The notes below the pieces were generated by a model. That model made no database searches. It worked only from the letters and a program-made list of their open reading frames with translations, and was not told where the DNA came from. The position numbers were made by a program, and so were the translations under genes. From Aedes albopictus (taxonomy: Eukaryota > Arthropoda > Insecta > Diptera > Culicidae), in contig NC_085137.1 in assembly GCF_035046485.1 (NCBI RefSeq), forward strand, positions 249,587,233-249,651,232: a stretch of 64,000 bases of DNA. Direction: 5' to 3'. Within the stretch, counting starts at the first letter, position 1. Each line of letters starts with the position of its first letter. Shown here one piece after another: positions 37,701-49,010 of this stretch.

Positions 37701-40700
37701 CGCAAGGCAAAACAAAAGAAAAAGTGTTCCCGCCAAAAACAAAAGCACTTGGGTTTCGCGAAGTGACAGATGTTTTTGAATGTATTTGTGACGAACGGCA
37801 AGAGTGGCTCAATGGAATGAGTGTTCTTGCTGTCAATCCCCATATAATGGAATTAAATACTTTTAAATCTGGTGACGCTGTTATCCCGAATCACGGTATT
37901 ATATGACTATTATACAGGATATCATTTTCAGATGATTCATGCTATCATAAACAGGATTATAAATCGATGATACCAAGAATCATATCAATGATTGCAGTAA
38001 TCATATTCGAAGTTTCAATGATAGACCGAATGGGTTGTTAAGTATCGTTACCATTCAGGCCAAACATGTCTAAAGGTCCAATCTGCAGAAGAGAGGCTCT
38101 CTTTGGTTTCCCTCTCTTTCGTTAATATCTCAGCTGTTTATTTGTATTATGATTGTCTCCTTGCACTGAACGATGGTCAAAACAATCGTCTTTTGATTTG
38201 TACTGCAAAAATAGTTGAAAAGTGTACCATTACATTGCAATAATTGAAAGAGAAAGTGAACAAAGAGAGCCTCTCAAATGCAGATAGGACCTATTGAAAT
38301 GTTTGGCCTGCATTCAAAAATGCCCTTTTTCTCGAACAAAAATTTTGAGAAATCATACATGAAATAATCAGTTTATGATAAAATTGACGATACAGTGAAT
38401 CATAAAAATAAAGAGGAAATATTTCATGAAATCTGCTTTACCGACTTCAAAAAATGTGTACACTCCTGCGATCTCTCGGCGGATTCTGTCAAATTGGTCT
38501 ACCATTGATTGATGCACCAAGCGGTAAGAAGAAGAGTTTTGACATCCAAGCGGTGTGCCGTTTACATCCATCGACCAATCAGCGACGAGGATCTAATCGA
38601 CGGCACACCGCTTGGATGTCAAAACTTCTTCTTCTTTTCGCTTGGTGCATCAATCAATTCAGTGAGTAATTGTTTACTTTCAGTTTTATTTTTGTAATTT
38701 CTTGTGTGTTTGAGATTTGAACGGTGGTTGTCGATGTTCCGATGTAGTTCCGCGGGTGTGCTGTGTACTAGGCCAAAGCCGATAAGTGCTCGCGGTTGTC
38801 TAGAACCCAGTGATGAGCGAAGTGGCTGATCAGTCGGATATTTTAAGTCAAAGGAGAAATTGGGAGATACAATTTCCAAGGATGCATGGTGAATTCAAGT
38901 CAAGCCTTTTAAGCCGGAGGGGTCAATATGACCCCGGCGATGAAACCGGACATAACAAACGTGTTCGACACCAGTGATGTTGTGACAGCAGCACAAAAAC
39001 AATCCGGCTCCTAAGGGATAAGGAAGGTATGTTTGCAAGTGCTTTCCGATGGTAACAGCAGTGTGAGGTACGTAGTATCAAACGCGTTCCAGTATTTAGT
39101 GTGCATGTTTTTTTTTTGTCTAAAAGTTCCGGATTAGGGCGTTTTAATAAGGTAGCAATGCAAGCCAAGATGATGACGTTCTATTTCTACTATTAATTCC
39201 TGAATACAGTGGAAACAAAACTGCCAAAAACATAGTTTTGTTCTTAATTTTATTGGGAATATTATTTTTCAAAATGATTCATGTATTATTCAATGCATCA
39301 TTATCATACGTTTTATGATTCATGAAAAGTCGTGAATAATTGTATTTTTTCAACCCTAATAATTTTATCATATCACGATGATTAGTTATATAGTTATCAT
39401 TCTATCAATAAACATCGTATGATATGCACGATACCAAGAATAGTATTTTTCTATGCGGGATGATAAGTAACTGTCGTGCTAATATGATAAGTAACTGTCG
39501 CGCTAATATCAGAAGCTAGAGCCAGATAATCGCCATATTCTGGTTTTTCTTGGGAGGCATAATACACTCCCAACAGAAAAAATATTAGTATTAGGAGCTA
39601 CAGTATGTACGTGGACAGTATACTTTACTCACACTGTTCAGAAAACACGTTTCGTAACGTAAGAAGGCAAACACACTAGGCAAGTTTTCAGACTTGACAC
39701 TTCACTCTATTTATCACTATTTATGCTATTTATCACTACTATTATCACTACTATTTATCACTACTACTTACTTATCACACGATTATATCCGCGCACTGGT
39801 TGAAATATAACTGAAGTGCTTATTTATTGGACGCAGCTCAATTTCCTCTAAATTCTCCCGAATACGGGGAAAAAAAATCTTGGCTGAAACCAAGTGGAAT
39901 TCTAAACAAATATGTTTAACTTGATTGCAGAAATTTATTCTTATAACCATTTTTAAATCAATCATACATCAGATGTGGAGTAATTCGAGTAATATGCAAT
40001 CAAACGAATCGATTTTAAGGATCTTACAGTGTAACAGTGTGTGTTGGGAAAGAAATCAACATTAACGAACGAAAATTTTTCGTATGTGACGCGGGCAGCA
40101 ATGATAAATAACAACAGCAACCGCAGCCGCATCACACACCAGTGACCTGTCATGCGAGTGCCATCAGTGAAACTGGGTGACTTCCAATGAGTGCCCCACG
40201 AAGGAGTGAGTGGCCCGTTCGATCATCATTGCCGTCATCATCAACGCTCCAGAATTGTATTGCGAGTTCGCGACCTTTCTTGAATGCACTCCGCGCGACT
40301 TTTCTAGAACGCGCGGCGCACTATGCTATAAATATGCGCATTAGAGTGGGTCATCGTTTATATGGAAAAATGAAAAATTCAAGGGTACCGTGATTTCGGG
40401 TGCAATTGATCAGTGGGGTGAAATTGATCGACGAGAGGTCTATTTTTATTTGTTAAAAATAACGTTTTAAACCCAAAACAATTTGTGGAAAATGGCCATC
40501 ATCTGGCTCAAGGGTTATTGAATGATGAGTTTACATGTTTAACAGCCTATTAGTCACATATTTTGTAAGAAATTCAATATTTTTCGAAACTGCATGTTAG
40601 GCGAACTTCATAGACACTTTCAAACTTTTGTTACCGTAGTTGTATCGCACATGTAATGAATATTCGAATGAATGTTTATAACTGCAAAGTATTCGCTAAA

Positions 40701-43700
40701 CCCGATTTCGTCATCAAAAGTTCTATAAATATTGCAATTTATGTATAAAATTGTACTTTTCCAGAAGTGCAATATTGATATTTAGAATTAATGAGGAAAT
40801 TGCATACCTTCAGGCGTTTTCTTTGGATTTACTTAACTTTAAACTTAAAAAATCAAAAAAATAGTAAACTTGTAACAGTTTTGCAAAGCTTTTCGCATTC
40901 TAGGGTGTTTACTTCAGATAGGAAAAATAATTTCAACACTTACAAAGGCATTTCACTGACTGATCAATTTCACCCCGAAAGTAATTTATTTGATTTTCAA
41001 TTTCAAATGATATTTATTATAATAAAATGATTTGCTGTAAAATTTTCAACCTGGTTGACTGATGAAAACCATGGTCGTAATTGTTTTAAAGCATTGAATT
41101 TAACTATATGGACAAACATTGAAAAATTAAGCGCCAAAAACTGCGAAAAGTGATCAATTTCACCCGATATCACGGTATCCCATCAGATCAAAGCTTTATT
41201 GATCCCATTTCAGGACCCAAATAAGTGTGCAAAATTTGGGCACGATCGGTTATGTCTACGTTTTGCGCATCGCGTTTGAAGTTTGTATGGGGTTTTACAT
41301 GGGAAAACACACTTTTTTGCATTTCTCTCATAACAAGCTCGAATTTTTCTAAAACCGTGTAACCGTTAAAGTGAAAACATAGCCTAGAGTGTCCTGAAAA
41401 ACTTTGTCGAAGACCTCGAAGTGATCTGATTCTTATGAAAAAAAATATTCGTTGGTTATAACTTTTTCACAAGCATCGGATCGCTTTGCGGTCTTCAACA
41501 AAGTTTTTCAGAACATCCTAGGCTATCATTTTACAGTATCGGTTAAAAAATTACAGACAAGCTTTTTCAACTTATGGCTAAAATGCAAAAAGTATGTTTT
41601 CCCATACAAAATCCCATACAAATTTCAATTGCAATGCGCAACCGATCGTGCTCAAATTTTGCACAGATACTCAGGACCCGAAACGAAACCAAAAAAGCTT
41701 TGATCTGAGAAAACGGTTCCGATGACCCACACTAATGCGCATAGTGCGCAGTGGGACTTCAGTCGAGGGATTAATAGGCGCCATGGGAAAGTAATATTTT
41801 ACCTGACTTAGATCCTTTTATGCCACGGTTGCTTCTGACAGTATCTACATCGTTTCGGTCTGGCGCGTTCTCTCGAATGTCCGGTTTGTGCTGGTTTAGA
41901 GGAAACGACGGAACACGTTCTGCTCGTGTGCCCGCGTTTTCGCATAATGCGTGACCGCATGCTTTCCACATGCAAAGGGGACACAACTGCGGACAATCTT
42001 GTCCAGAGGATATGTAGGGATGTATTTGGTTGGAATGCCGTTTCAACGGCTATCACCCACATCATCTTGGAGCTACAGAAGTGATGGCACATGGCCTCGA
42101 AGAATGGCTACTACAGACGCTATACTTGAGTTTGTTCAAGTGTTCGGAGTCGGCTACGGAGGTCATATCGGTGCCATGTGGTCAAAATCGACCCTTACAG
42201 AGATGAAGTGGCCGCGGTGAGAACAACATGGTATCGTTGTTGCCCATTAACCCAACTATCTACCCTCGGATTCAACTTGTTTGTCAAGTGGATGTCCACC
42301 TTCCTTGAACTTGGCGCCATATGTTAGAGTATTAGATTATTAGAGTAGCTAGGCGCAGAATTAATGTAGCTGTGTATATTGCGCATTTAGTTCACCACTG
42401 GACTACTCAGTCTTCATAAGTGCGAAAACTTTAATAAAAGTGCGCGATTGCATCAAATCCAGTTGATGTCTTCGGCGCACTATTTCTTTGATTTATGCTG
42501 AATAAGTGTTCTGAATAAACCGAGTTGATTTGTTGTAATCGCGCACTTTCATTTAAAACTCGTGCGATAGTCCAGTGGTGAACTACATGCGCTATATAAC
42601 AAAATTTATATTTAATATAATTCTAAGGGGCGATTTCTTCGCCCTGGCTTAAGCGTTAAGCCAGGTTTAACTGTATGGGTAAGCCTGGCTTACCGGTTAA
42701 GCCGAGGTGAAGAAATTGGCCCTAAGAGATTGATCGCTCTGCCTTATTTGAGCGCATTTAAATATCAAAATTTGATTTTGATTTAATGCAAGGGGATACT
42801 TTAAGGACAGACTTGTTGTAATCCCAAAATGGCCGCCACAATGGCCGACTTTGGCACCTACTCACGATTTTGAACGCACAAATCTTCATAAACAAAAACA
42901 GCGCACCTCATCTTCTTATTTTAAGCTTCTTACGAGTTAGCAAGAGCAGAATAATAAAATGCACTGTTGTTTGAAGCTTGCTTCGTCTGAAATTCTGATG
43001 CACTGTTGAAGCGGGATTTCAAGACGTTTGTCCTTAAACAGATTAACAGGACATCGTGTTTGTTATCGCTTTTTTGTATTCTGGTGTAAGGGGGAAACAA
43101 TATTTAAAAAAAAATCTCATAGATAGCCCACACTTATACATGAAAAACATTAAAATCTAAACATGCTCAGGCAAACTATGACGAAATGACAATTTTTAGA
43201 TTTTGCGGCTAGATAGTTCTGGAAACGTTGTTTTTACTTTAGGGAATGTAGAGTTAAATACGTTGTAATTTGGTACCAGTTTTCAAGTTTTCATATGATT
43301 TTTACCCAGTGTTATAGAACGTTTAAAAATATATAAACTGTTAATTACAGACTTGGAAAGACCTTGCAGTGCATTACGCTTCTGTGGACTTTGCTCCGGC
43401 AAAGCCCAGACTGCAAGCCTACCATCAACAAGGCGGTCATCGTTTGCCCGAGCTCATTGGTCAAAAACTGGTACAAGGAGTTCGGGAAGTGGCTGGGATG
43501 TCGAGTGAACTGTCTGTCCATTGACGGGGGTTCCAAGGAGCACACCACGAAGGAGCTGGAGCAGTTCATGGCCAACCAAAGTATGCGCCACGGGACACCG
43601 GTTCTGATCATCAGCTACGAAACGTTCCGGTTATACTCGCACATTTTGAACAACTCGGAAGTCGGAGCTGTACTGTGTGATGAGGGTCATCGGTTAAAGA

Positions 43701-45586
43701 ACTGCGAGAATCTCACCTATCAGGCGTTGATGGGACTGAAGACGAAACGGAGGGTACTGTTGTCGGGGACACCAATTCAGAACGACCTTACGGAGTATTA
43801 CAGCTTGTTGCATTTTGTCAACCCGGGAATGCTCGGTAGTACCAGTGTAAGTATTGATATTGATGGAGGAGATGAGACAAAAGTTCGGACTGCTTTATTG
43901 GAATTATTTTTCTTGCGAAATTTATGATTCTCAGCCTAGGTATCACCTACAATTCGGTTAGCAAAAACCTCCATGATTCTTTTAAACAAGTCTACTTGGG
44001 CATTCGATTGAAAATTCTAATTTTTATTCGTTTTCAGGAATTCCGTCGTCAATTTGAGAATCCGATCCTTCGGGGTCAGGATGCAAATGCCACCGAGTCC
44101 GAGCGTCAAAAAGCAACCGAGCGCCTTCAGGAATTGACCGCCCAGGTTAACCGTTGTATGATCCGACGGACGAGCGCTCTGCTCACCAAGTATCTGCCAG
44201 TCAAATTCGAGATGGTCGTTTGCATTAAAATGACCGAAATCCAAACCGAACTGTACAAGAGCTTCCTGCAGTCGGATTCGATCCGGCGGAATATGCTGGA
44301 GAAGGCTCAAGTAAAGGCCAGTTTGACGGCGCTGTCGAATATTACGTCGCTGAAGAAACTGTGCAACCATCCGGATTTGGTATACGATAAAATCCAGGAG
44401 CGAGCGGATGGATTCGAGAATGCCCACAAGATTCTTCCTGGGAATTACAGTTCGAAGGATTTGCGACCGGAATTCGGTGGTAAGCTGATGGCACTGGATT
44501 GTATGCTGGCCACTATCAAAATGAACACCGACGACAAGATTGTTCTGGTTTCGAACTACACCCAGACGTTGGATATGTTTGAGAAACTTTGTCGGAAGCG
44601 TGGCTATGGCTACGTTCGGTTGGACGGATCGATGACCATCAAAAAACGGGGAAAAGTCGTGGATGAATTCAACAAACCGGATTCAAAGGAATTCATCTTC
44701 ATGCTCAGTTCCAAGGCCGGTGGCTGTGGGCTGAATCTGATTGGGGCCAACAGGCTCGTGATGTTCGATCCCGACTGGAACCCGGCGAATGACGAACAGG
44801 CGATGGCCCGAGTGTGGCGAGATGGACAGAAGAAACCTTGCTTCATCTATCGACTTTTGGCGGTAAGTTTTGTTGGGCAGAAGCCGTTCGTTCATAACAT
44901 TTTGTTACTTTTTTACAACAAACATTCGTCCAAAACTTTATCAGACAGATAACCTACAGCAATTTAACAATATTTCATTCATCTTTCAGACAGGAACCAT
45001 CGAAGAGAAGATTTTCCAACGTCAAACTCACAAAAAGGCTCTCTCCAACACCGTTGTGGACAACGATGAGGATGGAGAGCGGCATTTCACGCAGGATGAT
45101 CTGAAGGACTTATTCCGCTTGGACGAATCCACTATTTCGGACACCCATTCCATGTGAGTGTTTCTCAAATATCTATGATGTAAAACCTCTTACTAATTTC
45201 AAATTGATCCTTGCAGCTTCAAATGCAAACGATGCGTCAACAACGTCCAGATGAAGCTTCCGCCGGAGGAAAGCGATTGCACGTCGGACCTCTCGCACTG
45301 GTATCACTGCTCGAACAACAAGGGCATCCCGGATGATATCCTGTCCAAGGCGTGGGATATGACCAAGTGCGTTTCGTTCGTGTTCCACCATCGATCGAAC
45401 AGTGCCGTGGTGGAACAGCAAATTGCAGAACAGAAACGGGCGGAAGCGTTGAAGGGTAAAGATGGCGAAAGGGAACAGGCCGAAGAAGTCGTTAGCGACG
45501 AGGATGATGACGAGGAGAAGGAGAATGAAGATTCCGGCCTCGATGAAGACGATGATAAGGACGAGGACTTTGTACCGCGAAGGTGA
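34181..45586 (+). CDS. okr: RAD54-like DNA repair and recombination ATPase (okra orthologue)
   Basis: A Snf2-family double-strand DNA translocase that works with RAD51 in homologous recombination in the nucleus. Exons: 34181-34183, 34243-34754, 43351-43846, 44038-44862, 44990-45153, 45217-45586; total 2370 nt, 789 residues plus stop, every junction GT-AG and in phase. Exon 1 contributes only ATG; spliced, the protein begins [10 protein letters not shown], like the start of vertebrate RAD54. Motif I is MADEMGLGKT (K175), split by intron 2. Motif II is DEGH (282-285), followed by [10 protein letters not shown]; motif V is [17 protein letters not shown] and motif [10 protein letters not shown] (about 594-601). 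The tail keeps KCKRCVNN, the CxxC of RAD54, and ends in an acidic D/E run (about 755-785). Length is close to the roughly 750-790 usual for the family. Symbol follows the Drosophila gene. Confidence 0.97.
35060..35345 (+). pseudogene. Non-LTR retrotransposon C-terminal fragment
   Basis: Frames read [20 protein letters not shown] and [14 protein letters not shown], then after a frame change [20 protein letters not shown] and GHVARM are hallmark words of the thumb and C-terminal part of RTE/I-like non-LTR elements. It is short, broken and not expressed as a gene. Confidence 0.7.
35440..36120 (-). pseudogene. Non-LTR retrotransposon 3' end (zinc motif and poly-A), minus strand
   Basis: On the minus strand, [20 protein letters not shown] leads (with a stop) to [20 protein letters not shown], the C-x2-C...H...C zinc motif of Jockey/I-type ORF2 proteins, then [20 protein letters not shown] and a stop at about 35744. 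A 3' UTR of about 300 bp follows to an A-run near 35440. Confidence 0.75.
38056..38310. mobile_element. 255-bp MITE with CAGGCCAAACAT ends
   Basis: Inverted ends CAGGCCAAACATGTCTAAAG and CTATTGAAATGTTTGGCCTG, with a further match around GAGAGGCTCTCTTTG inside. CATT flanks both sides as a probable TSD. Confidence 0.85.
38505..38657. repeat. Hairpin of about 150 bp
   Basis: The arm TTGATTGATGCACCAAGCGG is repeated in reverse near 38638-38657, and TTTGACATCCAAGCGGTGTG matches CACACCGCTTGGATGTCAAA. The loop is about 38 bases. Confidence 0.85.
40334..41742. repeat. Fold-back element interrupted by a MITE
   Basis: Left outer sequence ATGCGCATTAGAGTGGGTCA is mirrored by TGACCCACACTAATGCGCAT at the right end; GATCAAAGCTTT near 41185 is mirrored by AAAGCTTTGATCT near 41695. 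The arms continue inward as related GACCCAAATAAGTGTGCAAA and TTTTGCACAGATACTCAGGA. A TA-flanked MITE sits in the left arm. Confidence 0.85.
40388..41175. mobile_element. TA-flanked MITE, CCGTGATTTCGGGTGCAATT family (788 bp)
   Basis: Ends are CCGTGATTTCGGGTGCAATT and TGATCAATTTCACCCGATATCACGG-type complement; TA at 40386-40387 and 41176-41177. A relative with CCGTAAAACGGGGTATCATT ends is at 57781-59502. AT-rich interior, no gene. Confidence 0.9.
41765..42235 (+). pseudogene. R1-family 3' end fragment, second copy
   Basis: The text parallels 11640-12110: GGTTTAGAGGAAACGACGGA, GAACACGTTCTGCTCGTGTG and the zinc motif region, including CGCATAATGCGTGACCGCAT. It is 5'-truncated and lacks the long 3' UTR. 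The start abuts the fold-back element. Confidence 0.88.
42369..42600. mobile_element. Palindromic MITE-like hairpin (about 230 bp)
   Basis: Imperfect arms: TTTAGTTCACCACTGGACTA mirrored by TAGTCCAGTGGTGAACTAC-like sequence, and AAAAGTGCGCGATT mirrored by AATCGCGCACTTT. No coding content. Confidence 0.8.
42627..42722. mobile_element. 96-bp palindromic MITE (GATTTCTTCGCC type), TAA-flanked
   Basis: GGGGCGATTTCTTCGCCCTG and AGGTGAAGAAATTGGCCC are inverted ends, with GGCTTAAGCGTTAAGCC within. TAA on both sides. A shorter relative is at 46358-46412. Confidence 0.85.
43351..45586 (+). CDS. okr: RAD54 exons 3-6 (helicase core and C-terminus)
   Basis: Four exons with introns of 191, 127 and 63 bp. 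Exon 3 starts ACTTGGAAAGACC (LGKT) after an 8.6 kb intron. Exon 4 holds [13 protein letters not shown] to IYRLLA; exon 5 holds [12 protein letters not shown] to SDTHS; exon 6 holds FKCKRCVNN to the stop at 45584-45586. No frameshift or missing motif seen. Confidence 0.96.
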
Positions 45587-45892
45587 TCGGTTTCTGATCT
45601 ATTGAGAGTATCGACATAAATAATTGTGCTAATATGTTGTTACTTTCTGAACTGAATTCAAGAGAAATGCACCCTTACGATAGAGTTCCAATGGAAATAT
45701 ACTGCAGTTCTAATCATACCTACCTCTAGTTGTCGCATGTTGAAAACTCACAACAGAGAACCCCGATTCATGCCAATTGGTTTGATTGAATTTTGGTTCA
45801 CGGTGACGAGATACGTAAAGTATTTAGCCGTAAGACTGACTTTTTATTTTGACTCGTTCCTAATCTGATCGACTAAGTAGATAGTAGAAACC
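45587..45892. other. RAD54 3' flank
   Basis: Starts at the stop codon and probably contains the 3' UTR; no perfect AATAAA is obvious (ATAAATAA at 45617). Nothing else recognised. Confidence 0.5.
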
Positions 45893-46275
45893 AGGTGAGT
45901 GAGCTGGTTGGTGAGTAGTTGCTAACTCCTAATATATAAATTTGAAGTTGAGTCGCGTAGATAAGTGAGTTGGTGAATGACTGTGAGTTTTACCAAGATT
46001 GATTGAGTCAGTTACTGAGTAGAAGCGTTATAATGAATAAGTAAGTGCTACCATGTGAATGTAAGTAAGTTAGTGAGGTAATTAATGATTTGGTGAGTGA
46101 GTTTGTGAGTAAATTTAGTTAATGAGTTGATACAGTAATGTGTATGTGAGATCTTACCTTAAATATGTGAGAGTTAGCGAGTGAGTAAGCATATAAGCAA
46201 GTTAGTGAGCTCGTGAATTAATGAGTTGGTGTGTTAGTGAGTTGGTTGTTAAATGAGTGAGTTATTGAGTGAAAA
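45893..46275. repeat. Degenerate GTGAGTTGGTGAGT tandem tract
   Basis: About 380 bp in which GAGT, GTGAGT, GTTAGTGAGT and similar words recur with no fixed period. No reading frame of note. Confidence 0.8.
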
Positions 46276-46357
46276 ACTCCCCTTAGTTAGATTGCAAGTT
46301 CAGAAAGATGATTTCTTCGATGATGAGTACGTCAAGGGCTTAGAGTTGAAGAACTAA

Positions 46358-46412
46358 GGGTCGATTTCTTCACCTCGGCTTAACCGGTAAGCCGAGGTGA
46401 AGAAATCGAACC
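46358..46412. mobile_element. 55-bp near-perfect palindrome, minimal MITE, TAA-flanked
   Basis: GGGTCGATTTCTTCACCTCG and CGAGGTGAAGAAATCGAACC meet at GCTTAACCGGTAAGC. TAA at 46355-46357 and 46413-46415 is the TSD. Same family as 42627-42722. Confidence 0.9.
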
Positions 46413-46781
46413 TAAAGAGTGCAGTTTTTTTACACTAATAGAAATTCGATCGAGACAAACCAGATGTTTGAGCAATTAGGTATTTATTTATATTAATTAA
46501 TGAAAAATGAATAGGATGGTACTTTTTCATACGAATATTAATCATGAAGTTGAAAATCAGGATTTTTGACACGCGAAAATCGATGTTTCTCCTTAACCAA
46601 GCGTCGGACGTACGTCGAGCATAGTGCGCTGAACATGGGACTGCAGAGCACCAGATGCGCAATCCAGCCCACTATTTATTTACGTCGGACGTTAGCTTTC
46701 ACGCATGAATTTGGAGAAAAATTGGATGTAGAATGTGGTAACTTCGGGTTTCAACCGCGTCGGCAATTATTAGCTTTAATA

Positions 46782-47780
46782 TACACTCTGAAGAATTTTC
46801 ACGTCCGATTTACGTGAAAAGATAGGTAGTTTTCGTCCACCATATTTTTCACGTCACCTTCACCGGAATGTCAGGTAGCCACTGGAATTTCAGGTAACTT
46901 TTACGTGAAAATATGATTAGCGCTACATGAATTTCACGTAATTTATGTACGAATTTTGGATGAAAATAAAGCAGTCTCACCAGCTTGCAACGTATTTGAA
47001 GAGGCAAGAGAATTTGAATCCTTACAAAATGCAATAAATATTCATAGATTTTACCCTACCGTAGAATAAATCTATCATTGCATTTTATAGGGATTTGAAA
47101 TCTTACTTCCTCAAATACGTTACAAGCAGGTGCTAATATGTAACAATTACAGAAACATCTTTATCAGTCATTTATTTTACAGTATGTACTTAATAAATTT
47201 GCACTTACATTTCTACATACGTTTCGGATCCTCTGATCCTTTAAAAGTGCAGAGTTCCAAATAAATCCAAGGATGATAAGGCAAAATCTTTGAAGTCCAA
47301 CCGTTTTTAACACTCGTTGAACTCCTCTGTTGGACCTCCGCTACCGTCACGAGACTTATGACGCATTCCAGATCTGAAATTATTGAACATAGAAAAAGTC
47401 ACAACTGCATAAAATGAATCACTATTATTTGCTTTAAACAATTAAAATTAACGTTCAGTACTTACAACAAAAGTTGCACGGAAACTTTAGGAAGCCGTTT
47501 TGCACCAACCTTCTCGACGCCATGTTGAATTGTTTTTCACACCTGAAAGTCACGTAACTTTCGTTCCGTCCGCGGAATGTTCCAAGTCAAAATACACAAA
47601 CACGAACGCATCAAAGCGGTTTACGTGAAAAACTAGGTGGATTTCACCAAACAGGGCGGTGCCTACGACGTGGTTATCGAGTGACAATGACTAACGCCAC
47701 GTAACTTTGGAAGTTTTAAGGATAAGCATGAGCTACGTGATATTTCACGTAAATCGGACGTGAAAACTTTTTAGAGTGTA
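46782..47780. mobile_element. TA-flanked MITE, TACACTCTGAAGAATTTTCA family (999 bp)
   Basis: The ends share TTTTCACGTCCGATTTACGT and its complement, with CACTCT outermost; TA at 46780-46781 and 47781-47782. TTTCACGTAA/TTACGTGAAA words recur subterminally, possibly transposase-binding sites. No transposase frame. Confidence 0.92.
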
Positions 47781-47794
47781 TATTTAGGAGCTGA

Positions 47795-48475
47795 GATTTC
47801 CGGACCAACAATTGAAAAGGCCGCATCAACATTTTGTAAACAAACATGTTTCTGTCAAAAGGCCTCAATTTGAACTCCACCCACGCACCTCACCACCACT
47901 AATGCCTGGTTTACATTGTTCAACTGAAACGAGCATTCCACTTGCTAACTTCTCAAAGATGTTCAATCCAATGGAATGATGTGTTTAGACTGAGCGAATG
48001 ACTTGAGTGTTCACTTGAATGCTCTTGAAAGCATCTCAGTTTAAGCAAGGGTTTACATTGTTCAACTCGTGCGGAGCGTAAGCAAACTGAATTGAATTCA
48101 TCTCACTGACAGATGACTTGAAATCAGCTCACATGAATCGCGAGTTTAGACGGGGCAAGTGAGACGATTTCGTTTGACTTGAATGAAAAAGTTCAACATG
48201 TTCAACTTTCGTTCAAGTCAAGTGAGTTGCTCATGTGAGATGAATGGTGGTGTTTACACGTTCAATTCGCATTCAATTGGGCATTTTCCATTGACTTGAA
48301 TCCAGTCACTTGCACTGTCTAAACCAGGCATAACAGAAAGCGCAAACATCAAGCTTTCTGTTAATGGTGGTGAGATGCGTGGGTGGATCCCAGAAGGCCC
48401 TAAGTCGACAGAAACGTGTTTGTTTACGCAATGTTGTTGCGGCCTTTTCAATTGTTGGTCCGGATTTATATTGAG
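47795..48475. repeat. Fold-back element with nested MITE
   Basis: CCGGACCAACAATTGAAAAG near the left end is mirrored by CTTTTCAATTGTTGGTCCGG near the right; CCCACGCACCTCACCACCA is mirrored by TGGTGGTGAGATGCGTGGG. A MITE (47905-48330) occupies the centre. Confidence 0.88.
47905..48330. mobile_element. MITE with ATGCCTGGTTTA ends
   Basis: The ends ATGCCTGGTTTACATTG and CTGTCTAAACCAGGCAT are inverted. The interior repeats GTTCAACT, TTGAACTT and CTCACTTG-type words in both orientations. TAA or TA flanks. Confidence 0.82.
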
Positions 48476-48479
48476 ATCT

Positions 48480-49010
48480 ATAACAACTTCGAAACTTAGA
48501 GCGGCATATGCTGATGATAGGTTACTCAGCCTTAATGGCAGTTAAACAATCGCAAGCACAAAGACGTAAAGCATGGAAGCCACTGTATTTTTGCGTGAAC
48601 GTGCTCCACTCATTCGCTTTGACAGCTATCGGCGACAAAAGAAATTCGATAGCAAAACAAACGGCAGAAAAACTACTGAAAATAATCGAAAATACGGCGA
48701 TCGCAAACATTTTTTAGTTTATTTTCTACATTCCTCGTGTATTTTATTCAAAATTACGACGTGAAATGCTGTTGTTAAATCAGTGAATTTATTTCCAGTA
48801 CTCGCGTGTTCCGTACAGCCCGATAAATTTGCTATCCCCACGTGCCATGGGAAAAAGTTCCGAATGTTTAGTGTTCCAAGCGAGATCGGTCGATTAGCCT
48901 TGTGTCCAATTTGGAAGTTTAGTTGAATCATCCGGAACCACCACCAAAGAAGACGCCGTATTTAATTGCCATATATTTGGGTACAAAGGAATCGAGCGAC
49001 CACCGCAACG
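48480..49010 (+). promoter_or_regulatory. ABHD13 upstream region and 5' UTR
   Basis: No transposon is recognised in this 0.5 kb. It must contain the promoter and 5' UTR of the hydrolase gene. TTTATTTCCAG at 48789-48799 could be the acceptor of a 5' UTR intron, unproven. Short frames here have no domain. Confidence 0.45.

Larger units (their letters stand above)
37885..39459. mobile_element. Insert in the fold-back right arm (1.58 kb), CCCG...CGGG ends
   Basis: It begins CCCGAATCACGGTATTA and ends TATTTTTCTATGCGGG; removal restores GCTGTTATGATAAG, matching the left arm. AT flanks both sides. The interior contains ATCATGATTGA-like words near both ends and two nested hairpins (38056-38310, 38505-38657). 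No transposase frame. Confidence 0.75.
37031..39564. repeat. Large fold-back element with arms of about 340 bp, right arm split
   Basis: The left arm (37031-37370, from TATTACGCCTCTCAAGAAAA to TAAAAGATAAGCGC) is repeated in reverse complement at 37625-37884 and 39460-39564. The gap in the right arm is a separate insert (37885-39459). The loop is about 250 bp. Near the right junction GATAAGTAACTGTCG-type sequence is present twice in tandem. Frames of about 65 residues in the arms appear on both strands only because the arms mirror each other. Confidence 0.92.
34755..43350 (+). other. RAD54 intron 2 (8.6 kb), mostly repeats
   Basis: It splits the Walker A motif between Gly and Leu of MGLGKT. 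Contents: two non-LTR fragments, two large fold-back elements, MITEs and an R1 3' end, listed separately. Bases 36130-37030, 39565-40330 and 42725-43340 show nothing I can assign, apart from a short TATTTATCACTAC tandem run near 39712-39780. Confidence 0.85.

Noticed and set aside
48508..48764. Small coding frames upstream of ABHD13
   Set aside because: Overlapping frames on both strands without any domain; more likely promoter or 5' UTR.
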